64,000 bases of DNA from Ferrimonas sediminicola (GCF_005116715.1 NZ_SWCI01000011.1:1-64000); one strand, 5' to 3'. Shown: positions 1 to 9,258, counted from the first letter of the stretch. Notes: generated from the letters alone by a model not told the origin. Program-made: numbers and translations.

Positions 1-76
1 GAACTCAGCAGTGAAACACAGTAGCGCCGATGGTAGTGTGGGAGTTCCCATGTGAGAGTAGGTCATCGTCAGGCAC
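1..76 (+). rRNA. rrf: 5S ribosomal RNA, 3' part
   Basis: The window opens inside a 5S rRNA gene. The segment carries the conserved GTAGCGCCGATGGTAGTGTG block and the GAGAGTAGG stretch close to the 3' end, and lines up with the last two thirds of E. coli 5S rRNA. The 5' part lies outside the window. A strong terminator follows within ten bases, so this is the end of an rRNA operon, with 23S and 16S expected upstream. The 3' end is set by analogy with E. coli to within one or two bases. Confidence 0.93.
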
Positions 77-84
77 CAAATACG

Positions 85-117
85 AAAAAGCCCGTTGCTA
101 ACGCAACGGGCTTTTTT
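85..117 (+). terminator. Intrinsic terminator of the rRNA operon
   Basis: A perfect 9-bp stem (GCCCGTTGC/GCAACGGGC) with a TAAC loop is preceded by five A and followed by six T. It lies directly after the 5S gene. Confidence 0.93.
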
Positions 118-194
118 CGCTTGTGCGCTTGGCTAAGACGTATATGGACTGCCCCTGCAGTTGCAAGACATTGATGAGATCGGTTTGCGGACGC

Positions 195-505
195 ATGTCC
201 GGCGTGCGCCGGTATGATGGTGATGGCTGCTGATCTGCCGGGTGGATTGGCCATTGTGCGCGGTCGTAGCCCTCATGGCGAGCGTGCAGCGAACCCCTGC
301 CAAGGCAACGACGCGCTTCCCTAGCAACACGCCCCGTCGTCTTCCTGGCGCAGGCCAGGAGCCAGGGCTTTTCCCCTTAGAGCAAGCAGAACCACTGGAT
401 ACCGGCATTCGCCGGCATGACGGTCGTTGTTGTTCTCGTCTCCCTGGCAAGGCCGGGAACAGGTGTATCTTTTCTTGGAACAGGGAGATCGCGGGCATGA
501 CGGTC
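195..505. repeat. REP/BIME-like palindrome cluster in a gene-free spacer
   Basis: The 430 bases between the rRNA terminator and menE hold no convincing gene. They contain several GC-rich palindromes of the type seen in dispersed REP elements: CCGGCGTGCGCCGG near 199-212, TCCTGGCGCAGGCCAGGA at 343-360, and ACCGGCATTCGCCGGCAT at 401-418. The last is flanked by ACTGGAT on the left and GACGG on the right. A further GCGGGCATGACGG half-element sits at 491-503. The repeated 'GGCATGACGG' end and the alternating orientation suggest a composite BIME. Copy number elsewhere in the genome is unknown. Confidence 0.6.
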
Positions 506-553
506 TAGGGGAAGTGACCGGGTCCTGAATGGACCAAGCACAGAATTTACGCC

Positions 554-1951
554 CTATTTCAGGGTCAGGCTGCTGCCCAAGGCTTGCCGTAGCGCGGGCC
601 GGCTGATCTTCAGCCCCTGGGGGGCGTAGCCATCCGGCCAGCTCAGATAGCGGCGGGGTCGCATGAACCTGGCCAGTCTGGTAGCCAGGAATCGATCCAG
701 TTCGTCCTGATCCGGCAGGGGATCACCGCCCCTGAGTACCGCCACCGGCAACAGGCCGAAGGTGTCATCGGCAACCGGCAGCACCACCGCCTCGTCGATA
801 TCTGGGTGCTGTTTCAGGGCGGCTTCGATCTCTTCCGGCTGCACATTTTCTCCGCCACTGATGAACATGTTGTCTGCCCGCCCCAGCAGCTTAAGCCGGT
901 TGTCGACCCACTCGCCCCTGTCCTTGGTGTGGAACCAGCCTTCGTTGTCGAAGGGGCGGCTCAGGACGCCCCGGTCGTAATAACCCAGGAAGCGGGTATC
1001 GCCGCGGACCTCGATGATCCCCCGGTGGATACGCAGCTCACGACCCGGCAGCAGGGTGCCGGACAGCCCTTCGCTGTTGGCGGGGCCGGTGGTGATCTGG
1101 GACGCCATCTCGGTCATGCCGTAGCTGGTCAGGGCCTGAACCGGGTAGGGTTCCAGGCGCCGCAGCTGCGCCTGGGAAATGGGACCCCCCCCAAGCAGCA
1201 GCAGCCGGATGGAAGCCATCAGCGCGTCGCAGTCCGCGGCATCCAGCAGCCAGCCCAGCTGGGTGGCCACCAGCGACAGGTGGCTGACCGGGCTCTGCCT
1301 CAGGTTGTGCAGCAGCTGTTTGTGCCCGGGAAGTACCAGGGTGGCGCCAGCATCCAGACAGCGGAACATCAGCGCCAGGCCGCCGATGTGGAACATCGGC
1401 AGGGAGGCTAGCCAGCGGTCGCCGGGTCCCAGGGGGATCTGTTCCAGGGAGCCGGCGGCGGAGGCCAGGTGGTTGCCCAGGCTGTGCATCGCCGCCTTAG
1501 GTTGGCCCGATGAGCCAGAGGTGAGGATCAGGCTGACCGGCTGCGCCGGGGAGAGGGGCGGGCTTTTGCTGGGCGTCACTCCCGCCGTCAGGCTGAGGCT
1601 CGGCAACCCGGCTAGGGGGGTTGCCTGGTGGTGCCAGAGGTGGCGGGCATCCAGTTGGTCAAGCAGCCGGATAAGCTGTGACTGGGGAAACTTCGGCGAC
1701 AGCGGTGCGAACACCGCGCCCAGGCGAATGCAGGCCAGCTGCAACAAGACCAGTTCCAGGCTGGTGGGGCCCACCGCCGCCAGGTGGTCGCCCCGCCCTA
1801 CCCCCTGCTGGGCCAGCCGTGTGCTGAGTTCGCCCACCCGCCGATCCAATTGACGAAAGCTGAGGCGGCCGTGGGGACCCTCGATGGCAACGGTGTTACC
1901 GAAGGCCTTGGCGCCCTTGTGGGCCAGGCAGATCAGGCTCGCCATAGACAT
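554..1951 (-). CDS. menE: o-succinylbenzoate-CoA ligase MenE
   Basis: Activates o-succinylbenzoate with ATP and CoA to OSB-CoA, a late step of menaquinone synthesis in the cytoplasm. The 465-residue protein is an ANL-superfamily adenylating enzyme. The phosphate-binding loop LILTSGSSGQPKAA lies at about residues 141-154. The hinge and A8 region GRADNMFISGGENVQPEEI lies near 365-383, and the catalytic A10 lysine is in APQGLKISR near 448. Length is normal for MenE. Its start overlaps the end of menC by 19 bases, which indicates translational coupling; a second ATG two codons later is also possible. It is the last gene of the menF-D-H-C-E operon. Confidence 0.95.
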   Translation of the reverse strand: MSMASLICLAHKGAKAFGNTVAIEGPHGRLSFRQLDRRVGELSTRLAQQGVGRGDHLAAVGPTSLELVLLQLACIRLGAVFAPLSPKFPQSQLIRLLDQLDARHLWHHQATPLAGLPSLSLTAGVTPSKSPPLSPAQPVSLILTSGSSGQPKAAMHSLGNHLASAAGSLEQIPLGPGDRWLASLPMFHIGGLALMFRCLDAGATLVLPGHKQLLHNLRQSPVSHLSLVATQLGWLLDAADCDALMASIRLLLLGGGPISQAQLRRLEPYPVQALTSYGMTEMASQITTGPANSEGLSGTLLPGRELRIHRGIIEVRGDTRFLGYYDRGVLSRPFDNEGWFHTKDRGEWVDNRLKLLGRADNMFISGGENVQPEEIEAALKQHPDIDEAVVLPVADDTFGLLPVAVLRGGDPLPDQDELDRFLATRLARFMRPRRYLSWPDGYAPQGLKISRPALRQALGSSLTLK

Positions 1952-2889
1952 TCCAGCTGATCCTCTGTTAGGCAGGGCATTCCGGGGCGAGCCGGCATGA
2001 TCAGGTCCGCCTTCATCGCCTCCAGGGTGTCGAGGCCGGGGGGGTGATCCGGCGTCAGCTCGGCCGCCAGATCCGCCAGGGTGTCCAGCCCCAGATTGGA
2101 CTCGAAGGCACTGGAGAGCACCACGGCGACACCGTCTAGCTCCGCCTGGACGACCATCTCAGCCAGGGTGTCCAGATCGCCGATCAGGCTGGGTTTGAGC
2201 ACCAGGGCTTTGACACCGGGCTGCGGCCGGTAGCGGTATCCTTCGGCCTGGGTGGTTTCATCCAGGGCCAGGGGCAGCCCGAGGGACTCGGCCAGGGCCA
2301 GGTTGGTCTGCAGGCTGGGGGTGGGCTCCTCGATGTAATCCACCTGCTTCAGCGGTATGGCGGCGACAAACTCGGCAGCCTGCTGTTCACTCCAGCGCCG
2401 GTTGGCGTCCAGGCGGAAGCGGCGCTTGGGGTCCTGTTCCAGCAGGCGGTAGATGAGGCGAATCTCCTCCTCAACGGATTGCCTGCCCACCTTTAACTTG
2501 AGGTATCTTGCGTCGATGTTGGCAGCTTTGTCGATGATCTGCGGTGAAGATCCGGTAAGCAGCGGGGCGGGATCCTGGTGGGTGATCCGATGCTCTCTCC
2601 GCAGTTTCCACAGGGCACTGGAGAGGGCAAAGCGCACCGAGGGCAGGGTGGCCGGTTCGGGCAGCTTGTCGGATGGGGCCAGCCGTGGCATCAGCATCAG
2701 CAGCTGTGCCTGGGCCTGCGCCAAGGATTCCCGTGAGAAGCCCGGCAGGGGGGAGGCTTCCCCCCAGGCGATGCGGCCGTCCAGCTCCAGCTTGACCAGC
2801 AGCCCCTCCCGCTGACTCAGCCGGTGGCCATTGAAGTCGATGGCACTGTGAAAGGGGATGGCGTAGCGGTAGAGGGCAAGGGCGTTCAT
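1933..2889 (-). CDS. menC: o-succinylbenzoate synthase MenC
   Basis: Dehydrates SHCHC to o-succinylbenzoate in the menaquinone pathway. It belongs to the enolase superfamily (muconate-lactonizing subgroup). Catalytic lysines are visible at K131/K133 (KLKVG) and K232 (LKPS). Metal ligands are D161 (LDANRRW), the glutamates at 187-188 (YIEEPT) and D210/E211 (LALDETT). The 318-residue length matches the short gammaproteobacterial form. The gene sits 7 bases after menH and overlaps menE. The residue layout closely follows that of the E. coli enzyme. Confidence 0.95.
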   Translation of the reverse strand: MNALALYRYAIPFHSAIDFNGHRLSQREGLLVKLELDGRIAWGEASPLPGFSRESLAQAQAQLLMLMPRLAPSDKLPEPATLPSVRFALSSALWKLRREHRITHQDPAPLLTGSSPQIIDKAANIDARYLKLKVGRQSVEEEIRLIYRLLEQDPKRRFRLDANRRWSEQQAAEFVAAIPLKQVDYIEEPTPSLQTNLALAESLGLPLALDETTQAEGYRYRPQPGVKALVLKPSLIGDLDTLAEMVVQAELDGVAVVLSSAFESNLGLDTLADLAAELTPDHPPGLDTLEAMKADLIMPARPGMPCLTEDQLECLWRA

Positions 2890-2896
2890 CTGGGCC

Positions 2897-3646
2897 TCAG
2901 GAGATCAGGGTTTGAATCAGTGTATCAGCAAAGGGACCCGGACAGGCCCGGTGGACATTGTGGCCGCAATCGAAGTGGTGCAACCCATCCACCAACCCCT
3001 GCCGTTTCAGCTCCTGGCCCAGGGTCAGGAACTTGGTGTCGGCGCGGCCACAGAGGTAGTGAGTCGGCACCGTCAACTCGGCCAGCATCGCCCTCTGGTC
3101 CTGCTGCCACCCCAGGCCGGTATTGTGGTACAGCGCCCCAAGGGCGTCGGGGTCATTGCCCAGCCGGGCGTCGATCATCCTCTGGCGGGCCTGGTCGGTC
3201 AGGTCGGCAAACACTGGCTGCCGGTACCACTGCCGAAGAAACTCGGCCAGGGAGTGGTGTTGCAGCAGGCGCTGCCAGCGGGCATCGGCCTGGCGCCGCG
3301 CCTGGCGTTCCTGCTGGCTGGTCAGGCCGGGATGGGCGGATTCCAGGGTCAGGCTGAGCAGGTGCCCTGGATTGCGCTGGGCCAGGTGCAGGGCGATGCG
3401 CCCGCCCAGAGAGTAGCCCAGCAGGTGGAACCTGCCCCTGGGCAACCTGGCTTCCAGCTGTTGGCACACCTCATCGAAACCGGGGCCCCGGGTCAGGGGA
3501 GTGCGGTTGTCGCCATGGCCGGGAAGATCCAGGGCAAGGCAGTGGAAGTGCCGCTGCAATGCCGGCAACACCGGCTGCCAGTCTTCGGCGCTGCCCAGGA
3601 AGCCGTGCAGCAGTACCAGGGTGGGGCGGTCAGCCGAGGGGCACAT
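2897..3646 (-). CDS. menH: 2-succinyl-6-hydroxy-2,4-cyclohexadiene-1-carboxylate synthase MenH
   Basis: An alpha/beta-hydrolase that eliminates pyruvate from SEPHCHC to give SHCHC. The oxyanion-hole motif LLHGFLGSAEDW is at residues 12-23. The nucleophile S79 lies in LLGYSLGGR. The rest of the triad is D203 (CGRADTKF) and H229 (FDCGHNVH). At 249 residues it has the usual length. Its start lies inside the end of menD (17-base overlap) and it is followed closely by menC, in the expected pathway order. Confidence 0.93.
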   Translation of the reverse strand: MCPSADRPTLVLLHGFLGSAEDWQPVLPALQRHFHCLALDLPGHGDNRTPLTRGPGFDEVCQQLEARLPRGRFHLLGYSLGGRIALHLAQRNPGHLLSLTLESAHPGLTSQQERQARRQADARWQRLLQHHSLAEFLRQWYRQPVFADLTDQARQRMIDARLGNDPDALGALYHNTGLGWQQDQRAMLAELTVPTHYLCGRADTKFLTLGQELKRQGLVDGLHHFDCGHNVHRACPGPFADTLIQTLIS

Positions 3647-5348
3647 CTTTGACCGCCTTGGCCAGGGCCACCAGCAACTCGGCTGACTGCTTGGGAGGCA
3701 GGCTGAGCTCCACCAGGGTGGGGCCGTTGCTGGCCAGCGCCCCGGCCAGCGTCTCTTTGAACTGATCCAGGCTGACCGGGTTTAGGTAGGGCAGGCCAAA
3801 CTGCTGGGCTGCGCCCTGGAACCGCAGACCGTGGCCCAGGCGGTAGTACTCCTGGCGCAGCGGTTCATTGGGCACCGGCAGCAGGTTGAAGATGCTGCCG
3901 CCGTCGTTGTTGATGGCCAGCACCACCATGGGGAAGTCGCAGTCCCGCACCAGGGCCAGGGAGTTGAGATCGTGCAGCAGCGACAGGTCGCCGATGGCCA
4001 GCAGGGTGGGCCGGCGGCTGCCCCTGCCGACGCCGGTGGCGGTGGCCAGCAGGCCGTCGATGCCGGAGGCGCCGCGATTGGTGTAGACCGGGGGCGGGTT
4101 GGAGACCGGGGCCGCCAGGGTATCGAACAGGCGCACCGGCAAGCTGTTACCGATAAACAGCTGGGCGCCGTCGGGCAGGGCCTGGCTCAGGTGGCGTATG
4201 GCGGAGAGTTCGGTCAGCTCGCCATGGCCATGGAGGCGCTCCATCATCCTATCCAGGGCGTCGCTGGCCTGGATAAGCTGGGGCGCCCAGGTTTCTCGGC
4301 GCTTCGTGGGCCAGGGCAGGGCCATCAGATCCTCCAGGTCACCGACGCACACCTGCTTCGGCTTGTGGTTGGGATCCAGCCTCTGCGGGTACTGCAGCCA
4401 CTGCCATTGGGCGGCCCAGTGATGCGCCTCGATAAAGCCAAGCATCCGCTTGGAGAGGGTGCGGGCGCCCACCAGCAGCAGGTGTTCCGCCTGCGCCAGC
4501 AGGGACTGGCAATCCTCACGCTGCAGCAGCTGATCGATATGGTGCACCACACCGTCGGCCTGGCGCAGCTGGGACTGGCAGTCGGCCAGCAGTGGCCAGC
4601 CCAGGCGCTTGGCAAGGTCAACCAGCTGTTGGGGATCCTGCTCCGGGGCCAGGGTGCCGGCGACGATCACCCCTTTGCCGTTGGCGAAGGCGTGGCACTG
4701 GGCCTCGGTCGGCAGGGCCTTGCTGCTGAGGTTGGCCAGCGGACTCCAGGGCTGATCGCCCCTGAGCCAGTGACCTATGGGGGCCAGGTAGTCGCTGAAG
4801 TCGGTGCGATCCGCCTTGGGGTAGAGGGGTTCGCGGAACATGCAGTTGACGTGGACGGGGCCGGAGCTGCTGCCCAGGGCATGGTCCAACTGGGTCAGCA
4901 GCGCCTGTGGCGCAATGCCAAGATCCGGCGTCGGCAGGTCCACCCGGGTGCAGTAACCGGCAAAGATGCCGGGCTGGATGATCGCCTGGTTGGCGCCGCA
5001 GTCGATCAGCTCGGGCGGCCGGTCGCCGGTGAGCAGGATCAGCGGCACCCGGGTCAGGAAGGCCTCCACGATGGCGGGATAGAGGTTGGCCAGGGCGGTG
5101 CCGGAGGTGGTCACCAGGGCCACCGGGCTGCGGCTGGACTTGGCCAGGCCCATGGCCAGGAAGGCCAGGCCCCGCTCATCGAAGTGGGTGTGCCGGGTCA
5201 GGCCCGGGTGTTCGGCGGCCGCCAGGGTCAGGGGGGTGGAACGGGAGCCAGGGGCCAGGCAGATGTGTTTCACACCCAGTCGCCACAGCTCCTCCAGCAT
5301 CAGTTTCGACCACAGCAGGTTGAGATCGGCGATTGGAGTGGTGTTCAT
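3630..5348 (-). CDS. menD: SEPHCHC synthase MenD (ThDP-dependent)
   Basis: Condenses isochorismate with 2-oxoglutarate, releasing CO2, in the first committed step of menaquinone synthesis. The N-terminal PYR domain holds CLAPGSRSTPLTLAA near residues 29-43. The C-terminal PP domain carries the thiamine-diphosphate/Mg motif from GDLSLLHDLNS through to NNDGGSIFN. I chose the ATG at 5348, which gives 572 residues beginning MNTTPIAD; it overlaps the menF stop as ATGA. An upstream in-frame ATG at 5402 would add 18 residues lying inside menF and is unlikely. Confidence 0.95.
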   Translation of the reverse strand: MNTTPIADLNLLWSKLMLEELWRLGVKHICLAPGSRSTPLTLAAAEHPGLTRHTHFDERGLAFLAMGLAKSSRSPVALVTTSGTALANLYPAIVEAFLTRVPLILLTGDRPPELIDCGANQAIIQPGIFAGYCTRVDLPTPDLGIAPQALLTQLDHALGSSSGPVHVNCMFREPLYPKADRTDFSDYLAPIGHWLRGDQPWSPLANLSSKALPTEAQCHAFANGKGVIVAGTLAPEQDPQQLVDLAKRLGWPLLADCQSQLRQADGVVHHIDQLLQREDCQSLLAQAEHLLLVGARTLSKRMLGFIEAHHWAAQWQWLQYPQRLDPNHKPKQVCVGDLEDLMALPWPTKRRETWAPQLIQASDALDRMMERLHGHGELTELSAIRHLSQALPDGAQLFIGNSLPVRLFDTLAAPVSNPPPVYTNRGASGIDGLLATATGVGRGSRRPTLLAIGDLSLLHDLNSLALVRDCDFPMVVLAINNDGGSIFNLLPVPNEPLRQEYYRLGHGLRFQGAAQQFGLPYLNPVSLDQFKETLAGALASNGPTLVELSLPPKQSAELLVALAKAVKDVPLG

Positions 5349-6697
5349 AGACCGTTGAGAATTCCCATAATGGTGGCCAGCTTGTTCTCCAGCTCCTGCC
5401 ACTCGGCATCGGGGTCGGAGCCGGCGACGATGCCTGCTCCGGCAAACAGGGTGATGGTATCACCACTGAAGCGGGCACTGCGCAGGGCAACGGAGAACTC
5501 GCTGCCCAGGCAGTTGAAGTAGCCACAGGCGCCGGCGTACCAGCCGCGGCTGAACCCCTCCCGCTGACGGATGAAGGTCATGGCGCTCTCCCTGGGATAG
5601 CCACCCACCGCCGGGGTGGGGTGCAGGGCCTGCAGCAGCTGCAGATCGTTCACGCCGTATTTCACCTCCGCCTTAATGGTACGGTGCAGGTGCTGGATGT
5701 GGTTCAGCTTGAGGATGGAGGGGCTCTCCTCGGTACCAACGTAGTCGCACAGGGGCTGAAGCTGTTTTTCGATCTGCAGGCGGACCAGCTGGTTTTCATG
5801 CTGGTTCTTGTCGTCATCCAGCAACGCCTGGGCCAGGGCGTCGTCCTCCTCGGGAGTAAAGCCGCGAACCGTGGTGCCCGCCAGGGCCTCGGTGGTCAGC
5901 TCCTGTTGGCTTCGCTGGAACAGTCGCTCCGGTGAGCAACTGATGAAACTGTCTTTGGGGGTCAGCTGGAAGCCGTACTGATAGCTGTTGGGGTTGAGCA
6001 GCTGCCAGGCGTGCAGCACGGTCCAGGGGTGGGGCTGGTGGCTCAACTGCAGCTGGCTCTGACGGGCCAGCACCACCTTGGGAGTGTCCCGGTTGAACTC
6101 CGGCTCGGTCACCTGGGTGACCAGCTGGTGCCAGTGTGATTCCGAGGGGGTGTCCTGGCGGGACAGGATATGGCCCGGCGCCAGTGGCGGCAGGGGCTTT
6201 ATCGCCCTGACCTGCTCCAGGAAGGCGGCGGCCCGGGTCAGCTCCTGCAGCCAGCGCTCCGGGTCACCGTTTAGATTCAGCAGCAGCTGGGCTTCCCGCT
6301 CCCCCTGGCGAATCTCCAGCCTCGGCAGGATGAACTGGGCCTGGCCGAAGATGTCCCAGGCGGGCTGGCGAGTATCGAAGGCGACGCCACCATACCAACG
6401 CAGCCCCGAGTGGTTGTTGCGGCAGCAGCGTTCATAGAATTCGGAGAGTTTCTGGGGAGCGTGAGCGTCGATCCGGTGCTGGCCGCAGGCGCCCAGGGCG
6501 GCGACCTGCTCCCCCTGGTTCGATTCGCGCCAGTAGATCTGGGGCCACATCTCCTGGGCCGCCAGCCAGGGTAGCAGCAGGGTCGGCTGGATCGATTCGG
6601 AAAGCTGAACCTTGTCCCCCTCCGGCTGCCGGTTGGCCAGCTGGGCCAGCCGTGTCTGCATGCGACTGATGGCGATCGAGATTGATGGCTTATCCAT
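5345..6697 (-). CDS. menF: Isochorismate synthase MenF
   Basis: Converts chorismate to isochorismate and so feeds MenD. The chorismate-binding domain fills the C-terminal half. It shows AGTTVRGFTPEEDDALA, the HENQLV stretch, HPTPAVGGYPRESA and a closing GAGIVAGSDPDAEW, all hallmarks of MST-family enzymes. At 450 residues the length is normal. It is the first gene of the operon and overlaps menD by four bases. The upstream 138 bases contain the palindromic AGTATACT near 6804, which could supply a -10 element, but no good -35 is visible. Confidence 0.94.
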   Translation of the reverse strand: MDKPSISIAISRMQTRLAQLANRQPEGDKVQLSESIQPTLLLPWLAAQEMWPQIYWRESNQGEQVAALGACGQHRIDAHAPQKLSEFYERCCRNNHSGLRWYGGVAFDTRQPAWDIFGQAQFILPRLEIRQGEREAQLLLNLNGDPERWLQELTRAAAFLEQVRAIKPLPPLAPGHILSRQDTPSESHWHQLVTQVTEPEFNRDTPKVVLARQSQLQLSHQPHPWTVLHAWQLLNPNSYQYGFQLTPKDSFISCSPERLFQRSQQELTTEALAGTTVRGFTPEEDDALAQALLDDDKNQHENQLVRLQIEKQLQPLCDYVGTEESPSILKLNHIQHLHRTIKAEVKYGVNDLQLLQALHPTPAVGGYPRESAMTFIRQREGFSRGWYAGACGYFNCLGSEFSVALRSARFSGDTITLFAGAGIVAGSDPDAEWQELENKLATIMGILNGL

Positions 6698-6835
6698 CGC
6701 ATGACTCCGAAGGTGGTGTGGGAACTCTAAGCTGCTGAAATTAAGATTCGAAGCAGTTTTCTGTCAAGCGCCGGTCGCCAATGCGTGATCCGGTTGGCGC
6801 CCTAGTATACTCATTGACCGCCGTGGGTACAGGGG

Positions 6836-7276
6836 TCAATCCATCAGTATCGCAGCTCCGATGATCGATGCCAAGGTGGCGAGCAGTTCTTCGCTGCCTA
6901 ACTTACCGATAAATAGGAAGTTCCATACCGTTTTACACAATGAACAGACGGCAATCAGCACCAGCCCGGAGCGGCACTGCTGCTGCCAGAAAACCAACAG
7001 CAGCGAGCAGGTCAGGGCGATCAGCCCGATGATCACCACCCCCTGCAGCCCCAGGGGCAGAGAGAGCATCACCCGGCACTCCCCCGCCAGAACCTGGGGC
7101 AGATCCCCCTGCTGATAACGCCTGGGTTGATACCAGATCAAGTAACTGAGCAGGGCCAGCAGGGCGGCCAGCATCCAGGGAAGCTGCTGCATAAAGGCTC
7201 CGACGCAGGCCAGGGTCAGCAGCAGGGGTCTCAAGGTAAGCCCCCAGCGATGTGAGTGGTGGGTGAGTGTGATCAT
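6836..7276 (-). CDS. Hypothetical four-helix inner-membrane protein
   Basis: A 146-residue protein I do not recognise. It has four likely membrane segments: residues 13-29, 31-48, 76-97 and roughly 100-120. The last two are separated only by a short CRSG turn, and the C-terminus is mildly hydrophobic. A short basic loop (WYQPRRYQQ) follows the second segment, and there are two Cys in the last third. No catalytic motif is visible. It stands alone between menF and glpK, with separate spacing to each and no clear ribosome-binding site. Real coding is supported by the coherent hydrophobic pattern. Confidence 0.6.
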   Translation of the reverse strand: MITLTHHSHRWGLTLRPLLLTLACVGAFMQQLPWMLAALLALLSYLIWYQPRRYQQGDLPQVLAGECRVMLSLPLGLQGVVIIGLIALTCSLLLVFWQQQCRSGLVLIAVCSLCKTVWNFLFIGKLGSEELLATLASIIGAAILMD

Positions 7277-7448
7277 GGTTGCCGTTGCAGGTGTCCTGTC
7301 TGCCTATTCTTGTACTCCGGTTGGGAAGCAAGATCCGCAATTGTCATCGATTTGGCAGCAAAAATGTGCGCTAAACCGATGATGTAGCGCAGGTATTCCA
7401 ACGAGGTAATTCACAGGTTGCAGAAAAAACCAGCAACGATCTGCGCCG

Positions 7449-8960
7449 TTAACCTGGTTCATCGGTCAGGGATGACCAGTGGCGGCTGGCGGCTAGGGCC
7501 CGTTGCCAGCCTCGTGTCAGTCTGGCCTGGGTCTCCTGGCTCATCGCCGGGCGGAAGTGGCTGGGTTCGTCCACTTCACTGGCCAGGGTGTCGAGATCCG
7601 GCCAGTAGCCACAGGTCAGGCCGGCCAGGTAGGCGGCGCCGGCGGCGGTGGTCTCTACATTGGCGGGGCGCACGACCGGGGTGCCGAGGATGTCGGCCTG
7701 GAACTGCATCAGGAAGCGGTTGGCGGTGGCGCCGCCATCCACCCGCAGCTGGCTCAGTGACTGGCCGGCATCCTGCTCCATGGCGTGGAGGATATCCATG
7801 GACTGGTAGGCGATCGATTCCAGGGTGGCCCGCACCAGGTGCTGGCGGTTGGTGCCCCGGGTCATGCCCACCAGAGTGCCCCGGGCGAAGGGATCCCAGT
7901 GGGGGGCACCCAGGCCGGTAAACGCAGGGACCAGGTAGGCGCCCTGGGTGTCCGCCACCTCCTGGGCCAGGGCCTCGCTCTCCGAGGCGTGGCGGATCAG
8001 CCCCAGTTCATCCCTGAGCCATTGGACGCTGGCTCCCCCCATAAACACCGCCCCCTCCAGGGCGTAGTTGATCTCTCCCGGCAGGTTGCAGGCCAGGGTG
8101 GTCAACAGCCCGTGACGGGAAGCCACCGGGGTGTTGCCGGTATGCATCAGCAGGAAGCAGCCGGTGCCGTAGGTGTTCTTGGCCATGCCCGCGCTGTGGC
8201 ACAGTTGGCCAAACAGGGCGGCCTGCTGGTCTCCGGCCACGCCGCTGATCGGGACGCGGGCATTGCCAAGCTGGGCCTGGCCGTAGAGCTCCCCACTGGC
8301 CTTCACCTCGGGGAGCATGGAGGCGGGGATCTGGAACGCTTCAAGCAATTCCGAGTCCCACTCCAGGGTGTGGATGTTGAATAGCATGGTGCGGCTGGCG
8401 TTGGTGGCGTCGGTGGCGTGCACCTGTCCCTCGGTCAGGTTCCAGATCAGCCAGCTGTCGATGGTACCGAAGGCCAGCTTGCCCTGTTCGGCCCGCTGCC
8501 TGGCGCCGGGCACATGATCGAGAATCCAGCGGACCTTGGTGGCGGAGAAGTAGGGATCCAGTACCAGCCCGGTCTTGTCCCTGACCCGTTGCTCCAGCCC
8601 CGCCTGCTTCAACCGGGTGCAGAGGTCGGCGGTGCGTCGGCACTGCCAGACGATGGCGTTGTGGATCGGCTGACCGGTCTCCCGGTCCCACACCACAGTG
8701 GTTTCCCGCTGGTTGGTGATGCCGATGGCGGCCACCTGGTGGTGGCTGACTCGGCTCTTGGCCAGCAGCTCGGTGAGGGTGGCCCGCTGGCTGGCCCAGA
8801 TCTCGATGGGGTCGTGCTCGACCCAGCCTGGGTTGGGGTAGTGTTGGTTAAACTCTCGCTGTGCGGTTCCGATCACCTGTCCCTGGCGATCAAACAGCAG
8901 GGCCCGGCTGGAGGTGGTGCCCTGGTCAAGGGCAACGATGTACTGGGTGGATTCAGACAT
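7449..8960 (-). CDS. glpK: Glycerol kinase GlpK
   Basis: Phosphorylates glycerol to sn-glycerol 3-phosphate with ATP. The 503-residue protein begins with the FGGY-family phosphate loop [15 protein letters not shown] (about residues 10-24). It continues with the substrate region [13 protein letters not shown], the hinge [14 protein letters not shown] and the nucleotide-binding [19 protein letters not shown] near residues 405-423. Length equals that of E. coli GlpK. No glpF or glpD is adjacent, so the kinase gene appears to be a stand-alone unit here. No obvious Shine-Dalgarno sequence precedes the ATG. Confidence 0.96.
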   Translation of the reverse strand: MSESTQYIVALDQGTTSSRALLFDRQGQVIGTAQREFNQHYPNPGWVEHDPIEIWASQRATLTELLAKSRVSHHQVAAIGITNQRETTVVWDRETGQPIHNAIVWQCRRTADLCTRLKQAGLEQRVRDKTGLVLDPYFSATKVRWILDHVPGARQRAEQGKLAFGTIDSWLIWNLTEGQVHATDATNASRTMLFNIHTLEWDSELLEAFQIPASMLPEVKASGELYGQAQLGNARVPISGVAGDQQAALFGQLCHSAGMAKNTYGTGCFLLMHTGNTPVASRHGLLTTLACNLPGEINYALEGAVFMGGASVQWLRDELGLIRHASESEALAQEVADTQGAYLVPAFTGLGAPHWDPFARGTLVGMTRGTNRQHLVRATLESIAYQSMDILHAMEQDAGQSLSQLRVDGGATANRFLMQFQADILGTPVVRPANVETTAAGAAYLAGLTCGYWPDLDTLASEVDEPSHFRPAMSQETQARLTRGWQRALAASRHWSSLTDEPG

Positions 8961-9029
8961 AATTCAATGGCTTGAGTGAGCTTTTCTTCATACTAGCCAC
9001 TCCTGTCTGGTGATGCCAGCGGCGCGAGA

Positions 9030-9046
9030 CTCGGCCCTGGGCCGAG
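9030..9046. other. Perfect 8-bp-arm palindrome upstream of glpK
   Basis: CTCGGCCCTGGGCCGAG is a one-base-spaced perfect palindrome about 70 bases upstream of the glpK start, in the 298-base glpK-ydcH divergent spacer. It may be an operator for glpK or simply a GC-rich hairpin. It does not resemble a CRP or GlpR site. Confidence 0.35.
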
Positions 9047-9187
9047 ACCGTTGGCGAGTTTCTAGGGGGCACCGGCAGACTCGAGGGTTCCGGGCCTCTG
9101 GGGGCAGACCGGGTTTTACCCAGGGTTTTGGCTGCGGAGATCCACCGCAAACCACCAAAATGAAGCAGCTTCATAACGAATAATTTA

Positions 9188-9201
9188 CTGATCTGCATCA
9201 A
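9188..9201. promoter_or_regulatory. FNR/EtrA-like box
   Basis: CTGATCTGCATCAA matches the FNR consensus TTGAT-N4-ATCAA at 9 of 10 positions. It is centred 64 bases upstream of the ydcH-type start codon, a distance fitting either activation or repression. It also lies about 230 bases from divergent glpK. Binding is inferred from sequence alone. Confidence 0.5.
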
Positions 9202-9258
9202 ACAAATGCACAAATGAGGGGAGCATTATGGGATTACACCCCCAAGGAGGACTGCGTG

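Noticed and set aside
133-498. Frames on both strands after the rRNA terminator
   Set aside because: No ribosome site or family resemblance, and the DNA is explained by REP-like palindromes.
3831-5522. 563-codon open frame on the plus strand opposite menD
   Set aside because: High-GC antisense shadow: low-complexity Gly/Gln/Ala composition, no domain, and the minus strand encodes a clear MenD.
6804-6811. AGTATACT palindrome as a defined menF promoter
   Set aside because: The -10 match is palindromic and no -35 lies at 16-18 bases in either direction, so no promoter is called.
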